DNA of 64,000 nt from Mumia sp. ZJ1417 (lineage in GTDB: Bacteria; Actinomycetota; Actinomycetes; Propionibacteriales; Nocardioidaceae), in contig NZ_CP059901.1 of assembly GCF_014127285.1 (NCBI RefSeq), positions 3,534,001 through 3,598,000 of the forward strand. The letters run 5' to 3'. How positions within the stretch are numbered: the stretch's first letter is position 1; each line of letters begins with the position of its first letter. The notes under the pieces were generated by a model. It was not told where the DNA came from and searched no databases. It worked only from the letters and a program-made list of their open reading frames with translations. Below are positions 1 through 7,089 of this stretch, in pieces. A program made the position numbers and the translations under genes.

Positions 1-2346
1 TCGACGTGGAACCAGCGCGTCACTCTCGTCCACGCGATCATCGGCTGGGTCCGCGGGACCGGGCTGATGGGGGGCAACGACCCGCTCGTGGACGCCGTCG
101 AGAAGGTTGGCGTCCGTACGTGGTCGACCGACGAGATGGCCGACGCGCTGCTCGACCACGCGACCGTCGACGCACGGGCGAGTGCCCGTACGGCGCCGGT
201 GACCGCCGACCTGACCGGCGGGTTGGGCGAGGTCGAGCTGGACCTCGCGGCCCTGGCGCGCGAGGCGGGGTCTCGACAGGCTCGACCGACGGAGGAGGCT
301 CGACCGACGGAGGCGACGATCGATGCGCTCGCGCCGTCGCCCGCACAGCTGCCGACCCGGCCCGAGGTTGCGTGGCCGAGCCTCTCGGCCCGTCCCGAAG
401 ACCTCGTCGTCATCGTCGGTGCCGGCGAGCTCGGCCCGTACGGGTCGGCGCGCACGCGCTTCGAGTACGAGGTCTCCGAGGAGCTCTCGGCTGCCGGCGT
501 GCTCGAGCTCGCCTGGTCGACCGGGCTGGTCGCCTGGGACGACAACGGCGGCTGGTACGACGTCGAGTCGGGCGAGCCCGTCACCGAGGCCGAGATCCAC
601 GAGCGCTATCACGACACCGTGGTCGAGCGGTGCGGCATCCGCCGCTACGCCGACGACGGCGCGCTGGTCGACACCTCCACGCCGCTGCTCGCCCGGGCGT
701 ACCTCGATGACGACCTCACGTTCAGCGTCGGCAACGAGGCGGCCGCGCGGGCGATGTACGACGCCGACCCCGACCGTACGGTCATCGCACCCGGTGCCGA
801 CGGCGACTGGGCCGTCACCCGCAAGGCCGGCACCGAGATCCGCGTCCCGCGGCGTCTCGCGCTGACCCGGACGATCGGCGGCCAGATCCCGACCGGATTC
901 GACCCAGGTGCGTGGGGCGTGCCGGCGGAGATGCTCGAGTCGCTGGACCGGGTCGCGGTCTGGAACCTCGTCTGCACCGTCGACGCGTTCCTGTCGTCCG
1001 GCTTCAGCCCGGCCGAGCTCATGCGCTGGGTCCACCCGGCGGCGGTCGCGAGCACGCAGGGCACCGGTATGGGCGGCATGACGTCGATGCGTTCGCTCTA
1101 CATCGACACGCTGCTCGGCGAGGCGAAGCAGAACGACATCCTGCAGGAGGCGCTGCCGAACGTCATCGCGGCGCACGTCATGCAGTCGTACGTCGGCGGC
1201 TACGGCGCGATGATCCACCCGGTCGCGGCCTGCGCGACGAGCGCGGTGTCGGTCGAGGAGGGTGCCGACAAGATCCGCCTCGGCAAGGCCGACTTCGTCG
1301 TGGCCGGCGGCTTCGACGACCTCTCGACGGAGGGCATCATCGGGTTCGCCGACATGTCCGCCACGGCCGACTCGGGGGTGATGCTCGCCAAGGGCATCGA
1401 CCCGCGCTTCGTGAGCCGGGCCAACGACCGGCGGCGCGGCGGGTTCGTCGAGTCGCAGGGCGGCGGCACGATCCTCCTCGCGCGCGGCGACGTCGCGGTG
1501 CGGATGGGCCTGCCGGTGCTCGGCGTGGTCGCGTACGCAGGGTCGTTCGCCGACGGCGTCCACACGTCGATCCCGGCGCCGGGTCTCGGCGCGCTGGCCG
1601 CGGCCCGCGGTGGCGCGCAGTCGCCGCTGGCCCGGGGGCTCGCCGCCCTCGGTCTCGGCGCGGACGACGTCGCTGTCGTGTCGAAGCACGACACGTCCAC
1701 GGCGGCCAACGACCCGAACGAGTCCGAGCTGCACGAGCGGATCGCCGCGTCGCTGGGCCGATCGGACGGCAACCCGCTGTTCGTGATCTCGCAGAAGACG
1801 CTGACGGGTCACTCCAAGGGCGGCGCGGCCGCGTTCCAGATGATCGGGCTCTGCCAGGTCCTCGGGAGCCAGGTGCTGCCGCCGAACCGTTCGCTCGACT
1901 GCGTCGACGACGTCCTCGACGAGAACCCGCACCTGGTGTGGCTGCGCGACGCGCTCACGGCGCCGGCGCCGCTGCGGGCGGGGCTGGTGACGAGCCTCGG
2001 GTTCGGCCACGTGGCCGCGCTCGTCGCGCTCGCGCACCCGGCGGCATTCCTCGCGACGCTGGGTGCCGAGGAGCGGGCCGAGTACGAACGCGCCGCACGG
2101 GCCCGCGAGGTCTCGGGCCGGCTGCGGCTCGTGCACGCGATGTACGGCGGCCCCGCCCCGTACCAGCGACCTGTCGGACGTCGTCTCGGCGACTCCGGCG
2201 TGCGGGAGCGGGAGGCAGCCATCCTCCTCGATCCGCAGGCACGCCTCGGCACGGACGGGACGTACGCGGTGGGAGTGGGGAGTGCCGCGTACGACCAGGG
2301 ATCGTCCGCGCCGGGTATCGGGGACGGCGAGCCGGGCACGCCGTGA
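1..2346 (+). CDS. fas: Type I fatty acid synthase, C-terminal part (ketoreductase end and ketoacyl synthase), 5'-truncated by window edge
   Basis: This is the 3' end of the giant multifunctional fatty acid synthase that makes acyl-CoAs in the cytoplasm. The frame is open from base 1 and the gene continues upstream of the window. The first residues (WNQRVTLVHAIIGWVRGTGL) match the end of the ketoreductase region. After an acidic linker comes the ketoacyl synthase, with the nucleophilic Cys in PVAACATSAVSVEEG (near base 1230) and the two catalytic His in SKHDTSTAANDP and LTGHSKGGAAAFQ. The TGA stop overlaps the GTG of acpS by four bases, so the carrier domain and its activating enzyme are translationally coupled. 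The linker holds a short repeat (269-314) in frame. Identity is seen from motifs and supported by the acpS neighbour; confidence is high. Confidence 0.95.
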   Translation, partial: STWNQRVTLVHAIIGWVRGTGLMGGNDPLVDAVEKVGVRTWSTDEMADALLDHATVDARASARTAPVTADLTGGLGEVELDLAALAREAGSRQARPTEEARPTEATIDALAPSPAQLPTRPEVAWPSLSARPEDLVVIVGAGELGPYGSARTRFEYEVSEELSAAGVLELAWSTGLVAWDDNGGWYDVESGEPVTEAEIHERYHDTVVERCGIRRYADDGALVDTSTPLLARAYLDDDLTFSVGNEAAARAMYDADPDRTVIAPGADGDWAVTRKAGTEIRVPRRLALTRTIGGQIPTGFDPGAWGVPAEMLESLDRVAVWNLVCTVDAFLSSGFSPAELMRWVHPAAVASTQGTGMGGMTSMRSLYIDTLLGEAKQNDILQEALPNVIAAHVMQSYVGGYGAMIHPVAACATSAVSVEEGADKIRLGKADFVVAGGFDDLSTEGIIGFADMSATADSGVMLAKGIDPRFVSRANDRRRGGFVESQGGGTILLARGDVAVRMGLPVLGVVAYAGSFADGVHTSIPAPGLGALAAARGGAQSPLARGLAALGLGADDVAVVSKHDTSTAANDPNESELHERIAASLGRSDGNPLFVISQKTLTGHSKGGAAAFQMIGLCQVLGSQVLPPNRSLDCVDDVLDENPHLVWLRDALTAPAPLRAGLVTSLGFGHVAALVALAHPAAFLATLGAEERAEYERAARAREVSGRLRLVHAMYGGPAPYQRPVGRRLGDSGVREREAAILLDPQARLGTDGTYAVGVGSAAYDQGSSAPGIGDGEPGTP
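269..314 (+). repeat. In-frame 18-bp tandem repeat with REP-like core inside fas
   Basis: GTCTCGACAGGCTCGACC begins at 270 and is followed by two 18-bp copies of GGCTCGACCGACGGAGG plus one base (279-296 and 297-314). They encode ARPTEE and ARPTEA in the linker before the ketoacyl synthase. The core resembles short dispersed repeats that I recall from other high-GC actinobacterial genomes; that likeness is from memory. Confidence 0.6.
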
Positions 2347-2735
2347 GCGTGCTCGGGGTGGGCGTGGACCTGGTCCACGTCCCGTCGTTCGCCGAACAGC
2401 TCGCGCAGCCGGGAAGCCGGTTCGCCGAGCTGTTCACCCCCGGCGAGCGAGGTGACGCGTCGGATGGTTCCTCCGACCGTGCGCGTCACCTCGCCGCCCG
2501 GTGGGCCGCCAAGGAGGCGGTCGTGAAGGCGTGGTCGGCCTCGCTGTATGGGCAGCCGCCGGTCGTCGACGAGGCCAAGGCGCTGGCCGCGATCGAAGTC
2601 GTCAAGGACGCCTGGGGGAGGCCGGCGATCGTGCTGCACTCCCCCGTACGCGAGCACCTCGACGCCTCACGGCTGCACGTATCGCTCTCGCACGACGGCG
2701 ACTACGCGATCGCGTACGTGACCCTCACGTCCTGA
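2343..2735 (+). CDS. acpS: Holo-[acyl-carrier-protein] synthase
   Basis: AcpS moves 4'-phosphopantetheine from coenzyme A to the serine of acyl carrier domains, here most likely that of the FAS encoded just upstream. The 130-residue product opens with LGVGVDLVHVPSFAE, which carries the conserved Asp of the metal site. It continues with the ARHLAARWAAKEAVVKAW block, whose Glu and Lys bind metal and CoA, and ends with RLHVSLSHDGDYAIAYV. Length and order of motifs are normal for the family. The GTG start lies inside the fas stop (GTGA overlap), so it needs no ribosome site of its own. The pairing of fas and acpS is conserved in mycobacteria and relatives. Confidence 0.95.
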   Translation: MSVLGVGVDLVHVPSFAEQLAQPGSRFAELFTPGERGDASDGSSDRARHLAARWAAKEAVVKAWSASLYGQPPVVDEAKALAAIEVVKDAWGRPAIVLHSPVREHLDASRLHVSLSHDGDYAIAYVTLTS

Positions 2736-2782
2736 CGCCCCGGGTCCCTCTTTTCGCCTCCCGGGTCGGTTTCTGGTGCCCG

Positions 2783-2866
2783 CGGGTCAGTGTGAGTGAC
2801 CCGGCGCCGCCAGAAGGTGACCCGCGGCGGGCAGGGAGTGACCCGCGGGCAGGGAGTGACCCGCGG
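2783..2866 (+). repeat. GTGACCCGCGG direct repeats with a leading hairpin, acpS/TetR intergenic region
   Basis: Three copies of GTGACCCGCGG start at 2817, 2838 and 2856, separated by GCAGGGA-type spacers. Just before them CGGGTCA (2783-2789) and TGACCCG (2797-2803) form a perfect 7-bp hairpin with a 7-nt loop. The block sits between two convergent genes, so it may end transcription or be a dispersed repeat. No U-tract follows. Confidence 0.6.
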
Positions 2867-2874
2867 CCGGGGGG

Positions 2875-3501
2875 TTAGCCGGACTGCTCGGCGGCGAGCA
2901 GGTACGAGCCGAGCAGGCGCTTGAGCTCGATGACGGCCTCGGCGTGCTCTTGGCCGTCACGGATCGAGAAGTTGAGCATCGAGTACGCCACGTGGACGAG
3001 GACCTCGGCGATGATCTTGCGGCGGGCGCGCGGCGTCTTCGGCGTGAGCGGCGCGAGCACGTGCGCGACGTCGGCGGCGAGCTCGCGCTCGGTGACGGCG
3101 GCGGTCGCGCGTGTCGCCGGCGTGGACTGCACGGCGTGCCAGACCGCGCGCCGCGACGGGTCGGTGACCCAGAGGGCGGCGATGTGGTCCACGAGCTGGT
3201 CGAGAAGCCGCAGCCAGTCGAGCGTCGGCAGCTCGGCGGCGAGGCGCGCGAGCTCGGCCCGCACCGCGATCACGTCCTGTCGGTCGAGCTCGCAGACGAC
3301 GACGTACTTGTTCTGGAAGAACTGATAGATCGTGCCGATCGGGATGCCCGCGCGATTCGCGACCTCCTCGAGCGTGAACGACTCGAACCCGGCCTCGAGC
3401 AGCAGGTCGCGCGAGGTCTGCAGAATCAGGTCGAACTTCTTCTGACTCCGCTCCTGCGTCGGCCTCCGCCGCGGCTCGAGGATCTCGACGGTCGCGTTCA
3501 C
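2875..3501 (-). CDS. TetR-family transcriptional regulator
   Basis: This is a 208-residue one-component repressor-type protein. Residues near 15-65 form the TetR helix-turn-helix: RSQKKFDLILQTSRDLLLEA, then FTLEEVANRAGIPIGTIYQF followed by FQNK. The C-terminal ligand domain is not assignable to a ligand. A longer upstream reading exists, but the GTG at 3501 is preferred because GGAGG lies beside it and a TAGGGT hexamer sits 7 nt upstream, as for a leaderless message. It faces acpS convergently and is the nearest regulator to the carboxylase operon at 5288, whose promoter carries paired palindromes. A link to those sites is a guess; the intervening gene is a protease. Confidence 0.88.
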   Translation of the reverse strand: MNATVEILEPRRRPTQERSQKKFDLILQTSRDLLLEAGFESFTLEEVANRAGIPIGTIYQFFQNKYVVVCELDRQDVIAVRAELARLAAELPTLDWLRLLDQLVDHIAALWVTDPSRRAVWHAVQSTPATRATAAVTERELAADVAHVLAPLTPKTPRARRKIIAEVLVHVAYSMLNFSIRDGQEHAEAVIELKRLLGSYLLAAEQSG

Positions 3502-3631
3502 GCCTCCAACCCTACCGATGCGTAAGTTCCGGCGCGGGGAGGCGTGGCCCGCGATGCAAACGCGAGTTGCGCAGACGCGGCGACGCGGCGCGCCCCGTAC
3601 GAGGCTGCGCCGCGCCGGACTCGTCTCTGCG

Positions 3632-5107
3632 TCAGCGGCCTGCGGCGTCGAGCGCGTCGACGAGGCCGTCACCGAAGAAGCCGTTGTACGCGTCGGTGCC
3701 GGTGCAGCGCACGTCCGTCGGGCACGGCTTGTCGTCAGCCTGGGCCCGCACCAGCGCGGCGAGCTCACCCGGCGAGGCGTCGGGGTGCGACGACTTCAGC
3801 AGCGCCAGCACACCGGCCACGTGGGGCGAGGCCATCGACGTGCCCGACTTGAGCCCGTACCCGCCACCGAGCACGGTCGACAGGATCCGGCTGCCCGGAG
3901 CCGCCACGTCGATGACGCCGTCGCCGTAGTTGGAGAACGTCGACTTCGCTCCGGCCTGATCGGTCGAGGCGACCGTCACGACACCCGGCAGCTCGGCCGG
4001 AAGGTCCTCGCAGCCCTCGTCGATCGGACGTGTGCCCGGCGTCGTGTCGTTCGGGCTGGTCGCGTCGGTCGTCTTGTTGGCGAGGTCGTAGTTGGAGTTG
4101 CCGGAGGCGGCAGCGCTCACGACTCCCTTGCGCTCGGAGTACGAGACGGCGCGGCGCACGGCCTCCTTGGCAGCCGCCTGGTCGGGATCGTTGCTGCACC
4201 AGAACATCCACGGATCGATGTAGTAGCTGTTGTTGGTCACGTCGACCCCGTGCTCGGCCGCCCAGACGAACCCGCAGATCGCGTACTCGGGATAGATGTA
4301 GCCGTCGTCGTCGACCACCTTGATCGAGGTCATCAGGGAGTTCGGCGCGACGCCGACGATCCCGACGCCGTTCTTGGCGGCGCCGATCGTGCCGGCGACG
4401 TGCGTGCCGTGGTCGCTGGTCGTCGGGATCCACGCGGATCGGCTGGTGTCCGGCACGCCGTACGCGGTGCAACCGACCGAGTTCTTCGCGTCGAGGTTGG
4501 GCGCGAGATCGGGGTGCGTGTCGTCGATGCCGCTGTCGAGGACGCCGACGGTGACGTCGCGGCTGCCGTCGCCTGCCACGTCGGCCTTGATCTGGGTCAT
4601 GTCCCACTGCTGCGCCTCGAGCGGGTCGGTGGCGACCAGCTCGGTCGCAGAGACGCCCTGGCGGACCTCGAAGGCCGAGCGGGTCTCGGTGCTCCGCGTG
4701 AGCGTGCGTGCCTGCGGCGCATCGGCGGGTGTCTTGACGGCGGCGGTACGCGTGGCGCCGACCGACTGGACCGCGTGGCCCTTGGCGGCGTCCACGACGT
4801 CCTCGCGGAACGAACCGCTCGTCGAGTGGGCGACCACGACGCCGATCTGAGGCCAGGACTGGACGACCGTACCGCCGGCGTCGCGCACGGCGCGCTCGGC
4901 GAGACGGGTCTGGCCCGGGTTCGGCTTGCTGTTGACGACGTAGCTCGTCAGCTCGCCGTCAGCGGCCTGCGTGGCGTCTGCAGACGCCGGAGCGGCGTTC
5001 AGGGCGGCAGCGACAAGGCCGAAGCCGCAGAGTGCGGCTGCGGCAGCGAAGGGGCGTCGAGAGCGGTGGTACGGGCGGGTCGGGGGTGGGGTTGCCGAAC
5101 TGACCAT
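3632..5107 (-). CDS. Secreted subtilisin-like serine protease (peptidase S8)
   Basis: This 491-residue exported protease has a Sec-type signal (RRPFAAAAALCGFGLVAAAL, then an ASA cleavage region). An inhibitor-like propeptide follows, with YVVNSKPNPGQ near the mature N-terminus. The full catalytic triad is visible: Asp in VGVLDSGIDDTHPDL, His in DHGTHVAGTIG and Ser in SGTSMASPHVAGV; the oxyanion Asn is in ASGNSNYD. ATG at 5107 is chosen over the farther in-frame start because GGAGGA lies about 9 nt upstream and the signal peptide then has normal length. No sorting signal or extra C-terminal domain is seen, so it is probably released. It is divergent from the carboxylase operon. Confidence 0.93.
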   Translation of the reverse strand: MVSSATPPPTRPYHRSRRPFAAAAALCGFGLVAAALNAAPASADATQAADGELTSYVVNSKPNPGQTRLAERAVRDAGGTVVQSWPQIGVVVAHSTSGSFREDVVDAAKGHAVQSVGATRTAAVKTPADAPQARTLTRSTETRSAFEVRQGVSATELVATDPLEAQQWDMTQIKADVAGDGSRDVTVGVLDSGIDDTHPDLAPNLDAKNSVGCTAYGVPDTSRSAWIPTTSDHGTHVAGTIGAAKNGVGIVGVAPNSLMTSIKVVDDDGYIYPEYAICGFVWAAEHGVDVTNNSYYIDPWMFWCSNDPDQAAAKEAVRRAVSYSERKGVVSAAASGNSNYDLANKTTDATSPNDTTPGTRPIDEGCEDLPAELPGVVTVASTDQAGAKSTFSNYGDGVIDVAAPGSRILSTVLGGGYGLKSGTSMASPHVAGVLALLKSSHPDASPGELAALVRAQADDKPCPTDVRCTGTDAYNGFFGDGLVDALDAAGR

Positions 5108-5213
5108 GGGGGCATCGTCCTCCGGTTGCAGTCTCGTTGTGTGCGGCAACCGTAGACCGACTCGGAGCCACCCGCCGATCAGCTGCTGAGACGGGGACAC
5201 GCCGCGCTGCGGG

Positions 5214-5280
5214 TTGACAAGAACATGAGGTACCCCTCATCTTTGTAAGCAGTCCTGAGGCTTCCCTCATGTTTTAGGAG
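5214..5280 (+). promoter_or_regulatory. Promoter with paired ATGAGG-N4-CCTCAT operators and ribosome site before the carboxylase operon
   Basis: A consensus -35 TTGACA lies at 5214-5219, with a weak -10 such as CATCTT (5238-5243). A perfect palindrome ATGAGG-TACC-CCTCAT covers 5225-5240, between the two boxes. A second site, TGAGG-CTTC-CCTCA, covers 5256-5269. Their centres are 30 bp apart, three helical turns. The outer arms AACATGAGG (5222-5230) and CCTCATGTT (5265-5273) also form a perfect 9-bp inverted repeat. AGGAG at 5276-5280 is the ribosome site. The layout suggests cooperative repression. Confidence 0.72.
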
Positions 5281-5287
5281 ACCGAAG

Positions 5288-6793
5288 TTGACCACGATCA
5301 ACACAGAGCCCGCAACCTCCGACCACCGCGCCCGGTTGGCCCGTCGTCGCCAGGAGCGGTTCCGTCACGTCGAGCCGCGCGGACGCCGCGAGTACACCGC
5401 TCGCGAGCGTGCCGAGATGCTCGTCGACGCCGGGTCGTTCGTCGAGATGAGCCCGATGCGCATCGACGGTGACGGCAAGGGCGCCGGCGTCGTCATCGGC
5501 TGGGGCCGGGTGGACGGGCGCGGTGTCGTCGTCGCGAGCCACGACGCCGCGGTGGCCTCCGGAGCGATCGGCGCCGTGATGGCCGAGACGATCCAGAAGG
5601 CCCAGCGCTTCGCGATCGACAAGGGCTACCCGATCGTCTACATCAACGACTCCGGCGGCGCCCGGATCCATGACGGGATCCTCGCTCTGCACGGCTGCGG
5701 CGAGATGTTCGCGCTCAACGTCAAGGCCCAGAAGCGCATCCCCCAGATCTCGCTGATCCTGGGTCCGTGCGCGGGAGCCGCGGCGTACTCCCCCGCCCTG
5801 ACCGACTGGACGATCATGGTCCGCGAGCAGGGCCAGATGTTCCTCACCGGTCCCGACATCGTCAAGGCGACCACCGGCGAGGACGCGAGCGCCGAGGACA
5901 TCGGCGGGTCGCAGATGCACACCGAGACCAGCGGTGTCGCGCACCTCGAGGTGACGAACGAGGGCGAGGCGTTCCATGCGACACGCCTCCTGCTCTCGTA
6001 CCTGCCGTCCCACGTCGGCGCCCCGATGCCGCTCGTCGCCTCGCGCCGGCCTGACGCGGTGGCGGCCGAGCGCCTCCCGTACGTGGTCCCGGACCGGGCC
6101 AGCGTCGTCTTCGACATGCGCGAGGTGATCGATGGCGTGCTCGACGCCGGCCCGCGCCTGGAGCTGATGCCCGCCCACGCGCCCAGCATCCTGACCCTGT
6201 TCGGCCACCTCGACGGCCGGCCCGTCGGCGTGCTCGCCAACCAGCCCGCCTCGCGCGGCGGCGTCCTCGACGCCAAGTCGTCGGTGAAGGCCGCTCGCTT
6301 CATCGAGTTCTGCGGCCGGTTCGGGCTGCCGGTGGTGACGTTCGTGGACGTCCCCGGCTTCCTTCCCGGCACCGTCGAGGAGGGACGCGGCGTCATCACG
6401 CACGGCGCCAAGCTTCTCAAGGCGTACGTCGAGACCGAGTCCCCGCTGCTGACCGTCGTCGTCCGCAAGGCGTACGGCGGCGCCTACATCGCCATGGGGT
6501 CGCGCTCGCTCGGCGCGGACTACTCCTGGGCATGGTCCGGTGCGGAGATCGCCGTGATGGGCCCCGGCGGCGCCGTGGCGCTGCTGCACCGCCGTACGCT
6601 GCGCGACGCCGAGAACCCCCAGGCCGTACGGGACGAGCTCGCCGCGGAGTACCGAGAGAACGTCGCTCGGCCCTACGTCGCCGCCGAGGCGGGGATCATC
6701 GACGACGTGATCCTGCCCGAGGAGACGCGCGATCGTCTCGTCGACGCGATGGCGACCCTCGGCCACGAGGGCGGTGCCGATGTACGCCGCTAA
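5288..6793 (+). CDS. Acyl-CoA carboxylase beta subunit (carboxyltransferase)
   Basis: This 501-residue crotonase-fold subunit transfers CO2 from carboxybiotin to an acyl-CoA in the cytoplasm. Both carboxyltransferase halves are present. The N-terminal half has YINDSGGARIHDG and the LGPCAGAAAYSPA oxyanion region; the C-terminal half has FVDVPGFLPGTVEEGRGVI and RKAYGGAYIAMGSR. The start is TTG, supported by AGGAG seven bases upstream; no ATG fits. A small biotin carrier gene overlaps its end. No biotin carboxylase is in the window, so the alpha function must be encoded elsewhere. Substrate (acetyl-, propionyl-, methylcrotonyl- or another acyl-CoA) cannot be fixed by eye. Expression is probably governed by the two palindromes upstream. 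Confidence 0.93.
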   Translation: MTTINTEPATSDHRARLARRRQERFRHVEPRGRREYTARERAEMLVDAGSFVEMSPMRIDGDGKGAGVVIGWGRVDGRGVVVASHDAAVASGAIGAVMAETIQKAQRFAIDKGYPIVYINDSGGARIHDGILALHGCGEMFALNVKAQKRIPQISLILGPCAGAAAYSPALTDWTIMVREQGQMFLTGPDIVKATTGEDASAEDIGGSQMHTETSGVAHLEVTNEGEAFHATRLLLSYLPSHVGAPMPLVASRRPDAVAAERLPYVVPDRASVVFDMREVIDGVLDAGPRLELMPAHAPSILTLFGHLDGRPVGVLANQPASRGGVLDAKSSVKAARFIEFCGRFGLPVVTFVDVPGFLPGTVEEGRGVITHGAKLLKAYVETESPLLTVVVRKAYGGAYIAMGSRSLGADYSWAWSGAEIAVMGPGGAVALLHRRTLRDAENPQAVRDELAAEYRENVARPYVAAEAGIIDDVILPEETRDRLVDAMATLGHEGGADVRR

Positions 6794-6989
6794 GGCCGAG
6801 ATCGTCGGGAACGTGTGGCGGGTCGTGGCCCGTGAGGGCGACCGGGTCGCGGCCGGGGACCTCGTCGCGGTCCTCGAGACGATGAAGATGGAGATCCCCG
6901 TGCACGCCGGCGCCGCGGGCACCGTACGACTCAAGGTCGCGGAGGGCCAGATCGTCCAGGAGGGCGACGTCATCGCCGAGATCGGCTGA
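6780..6989 (+). CDS. Stand-alone biotin carboxyl carrier protein
   Basis: This 69-residue biotinyl domain shuttles carboxybiotin between a biotin carboxylase and the carboxyltransferase encoded just upstream. The biotin-accepting Lys lies in the classic ETMKMEIPV turn, at about the middle of the protein. The flanking beta strands of the hammerhead fold are complete: KAEIVGNVWRVVAREGDRV before and EGQIVQEGDVIAEIG after. ATG at 6780 has GAGG nine bases upstream; GTG at 6774 is the alternative. It overlaps the carboxyltransferase gene, so the two are coupled. A single-domain carrier without an attached biotin carboxylase is small but functional in other actinobacterial acyl-CoA carboxylases. Confidence 0.92.
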   Translation: MYAAKAEIVGNVWRVVAREGDRVAAGDLVAVLETMKMEIPVHAGAAGTVRLKVAEGQIVQEGDVIAEIG

Positions 6990-7089
6990 CACCGCCACGC
7001 TCCCCTCCCGGGGCCGCGACGTGCGTGATAGGACGTGAGCAGGGTCACTTCGCGTGACCGCGCCCGCCGCCGACCGTACGAGGTGCTCG

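Noticed and set aside
2817-2866. CRISPR array in the acpS/TetR gap
   Set aside because: The repeats are only 11 bp and the spacers are near-identical 7-10 bp, far from CRISPR geometry; no cas genes are present.
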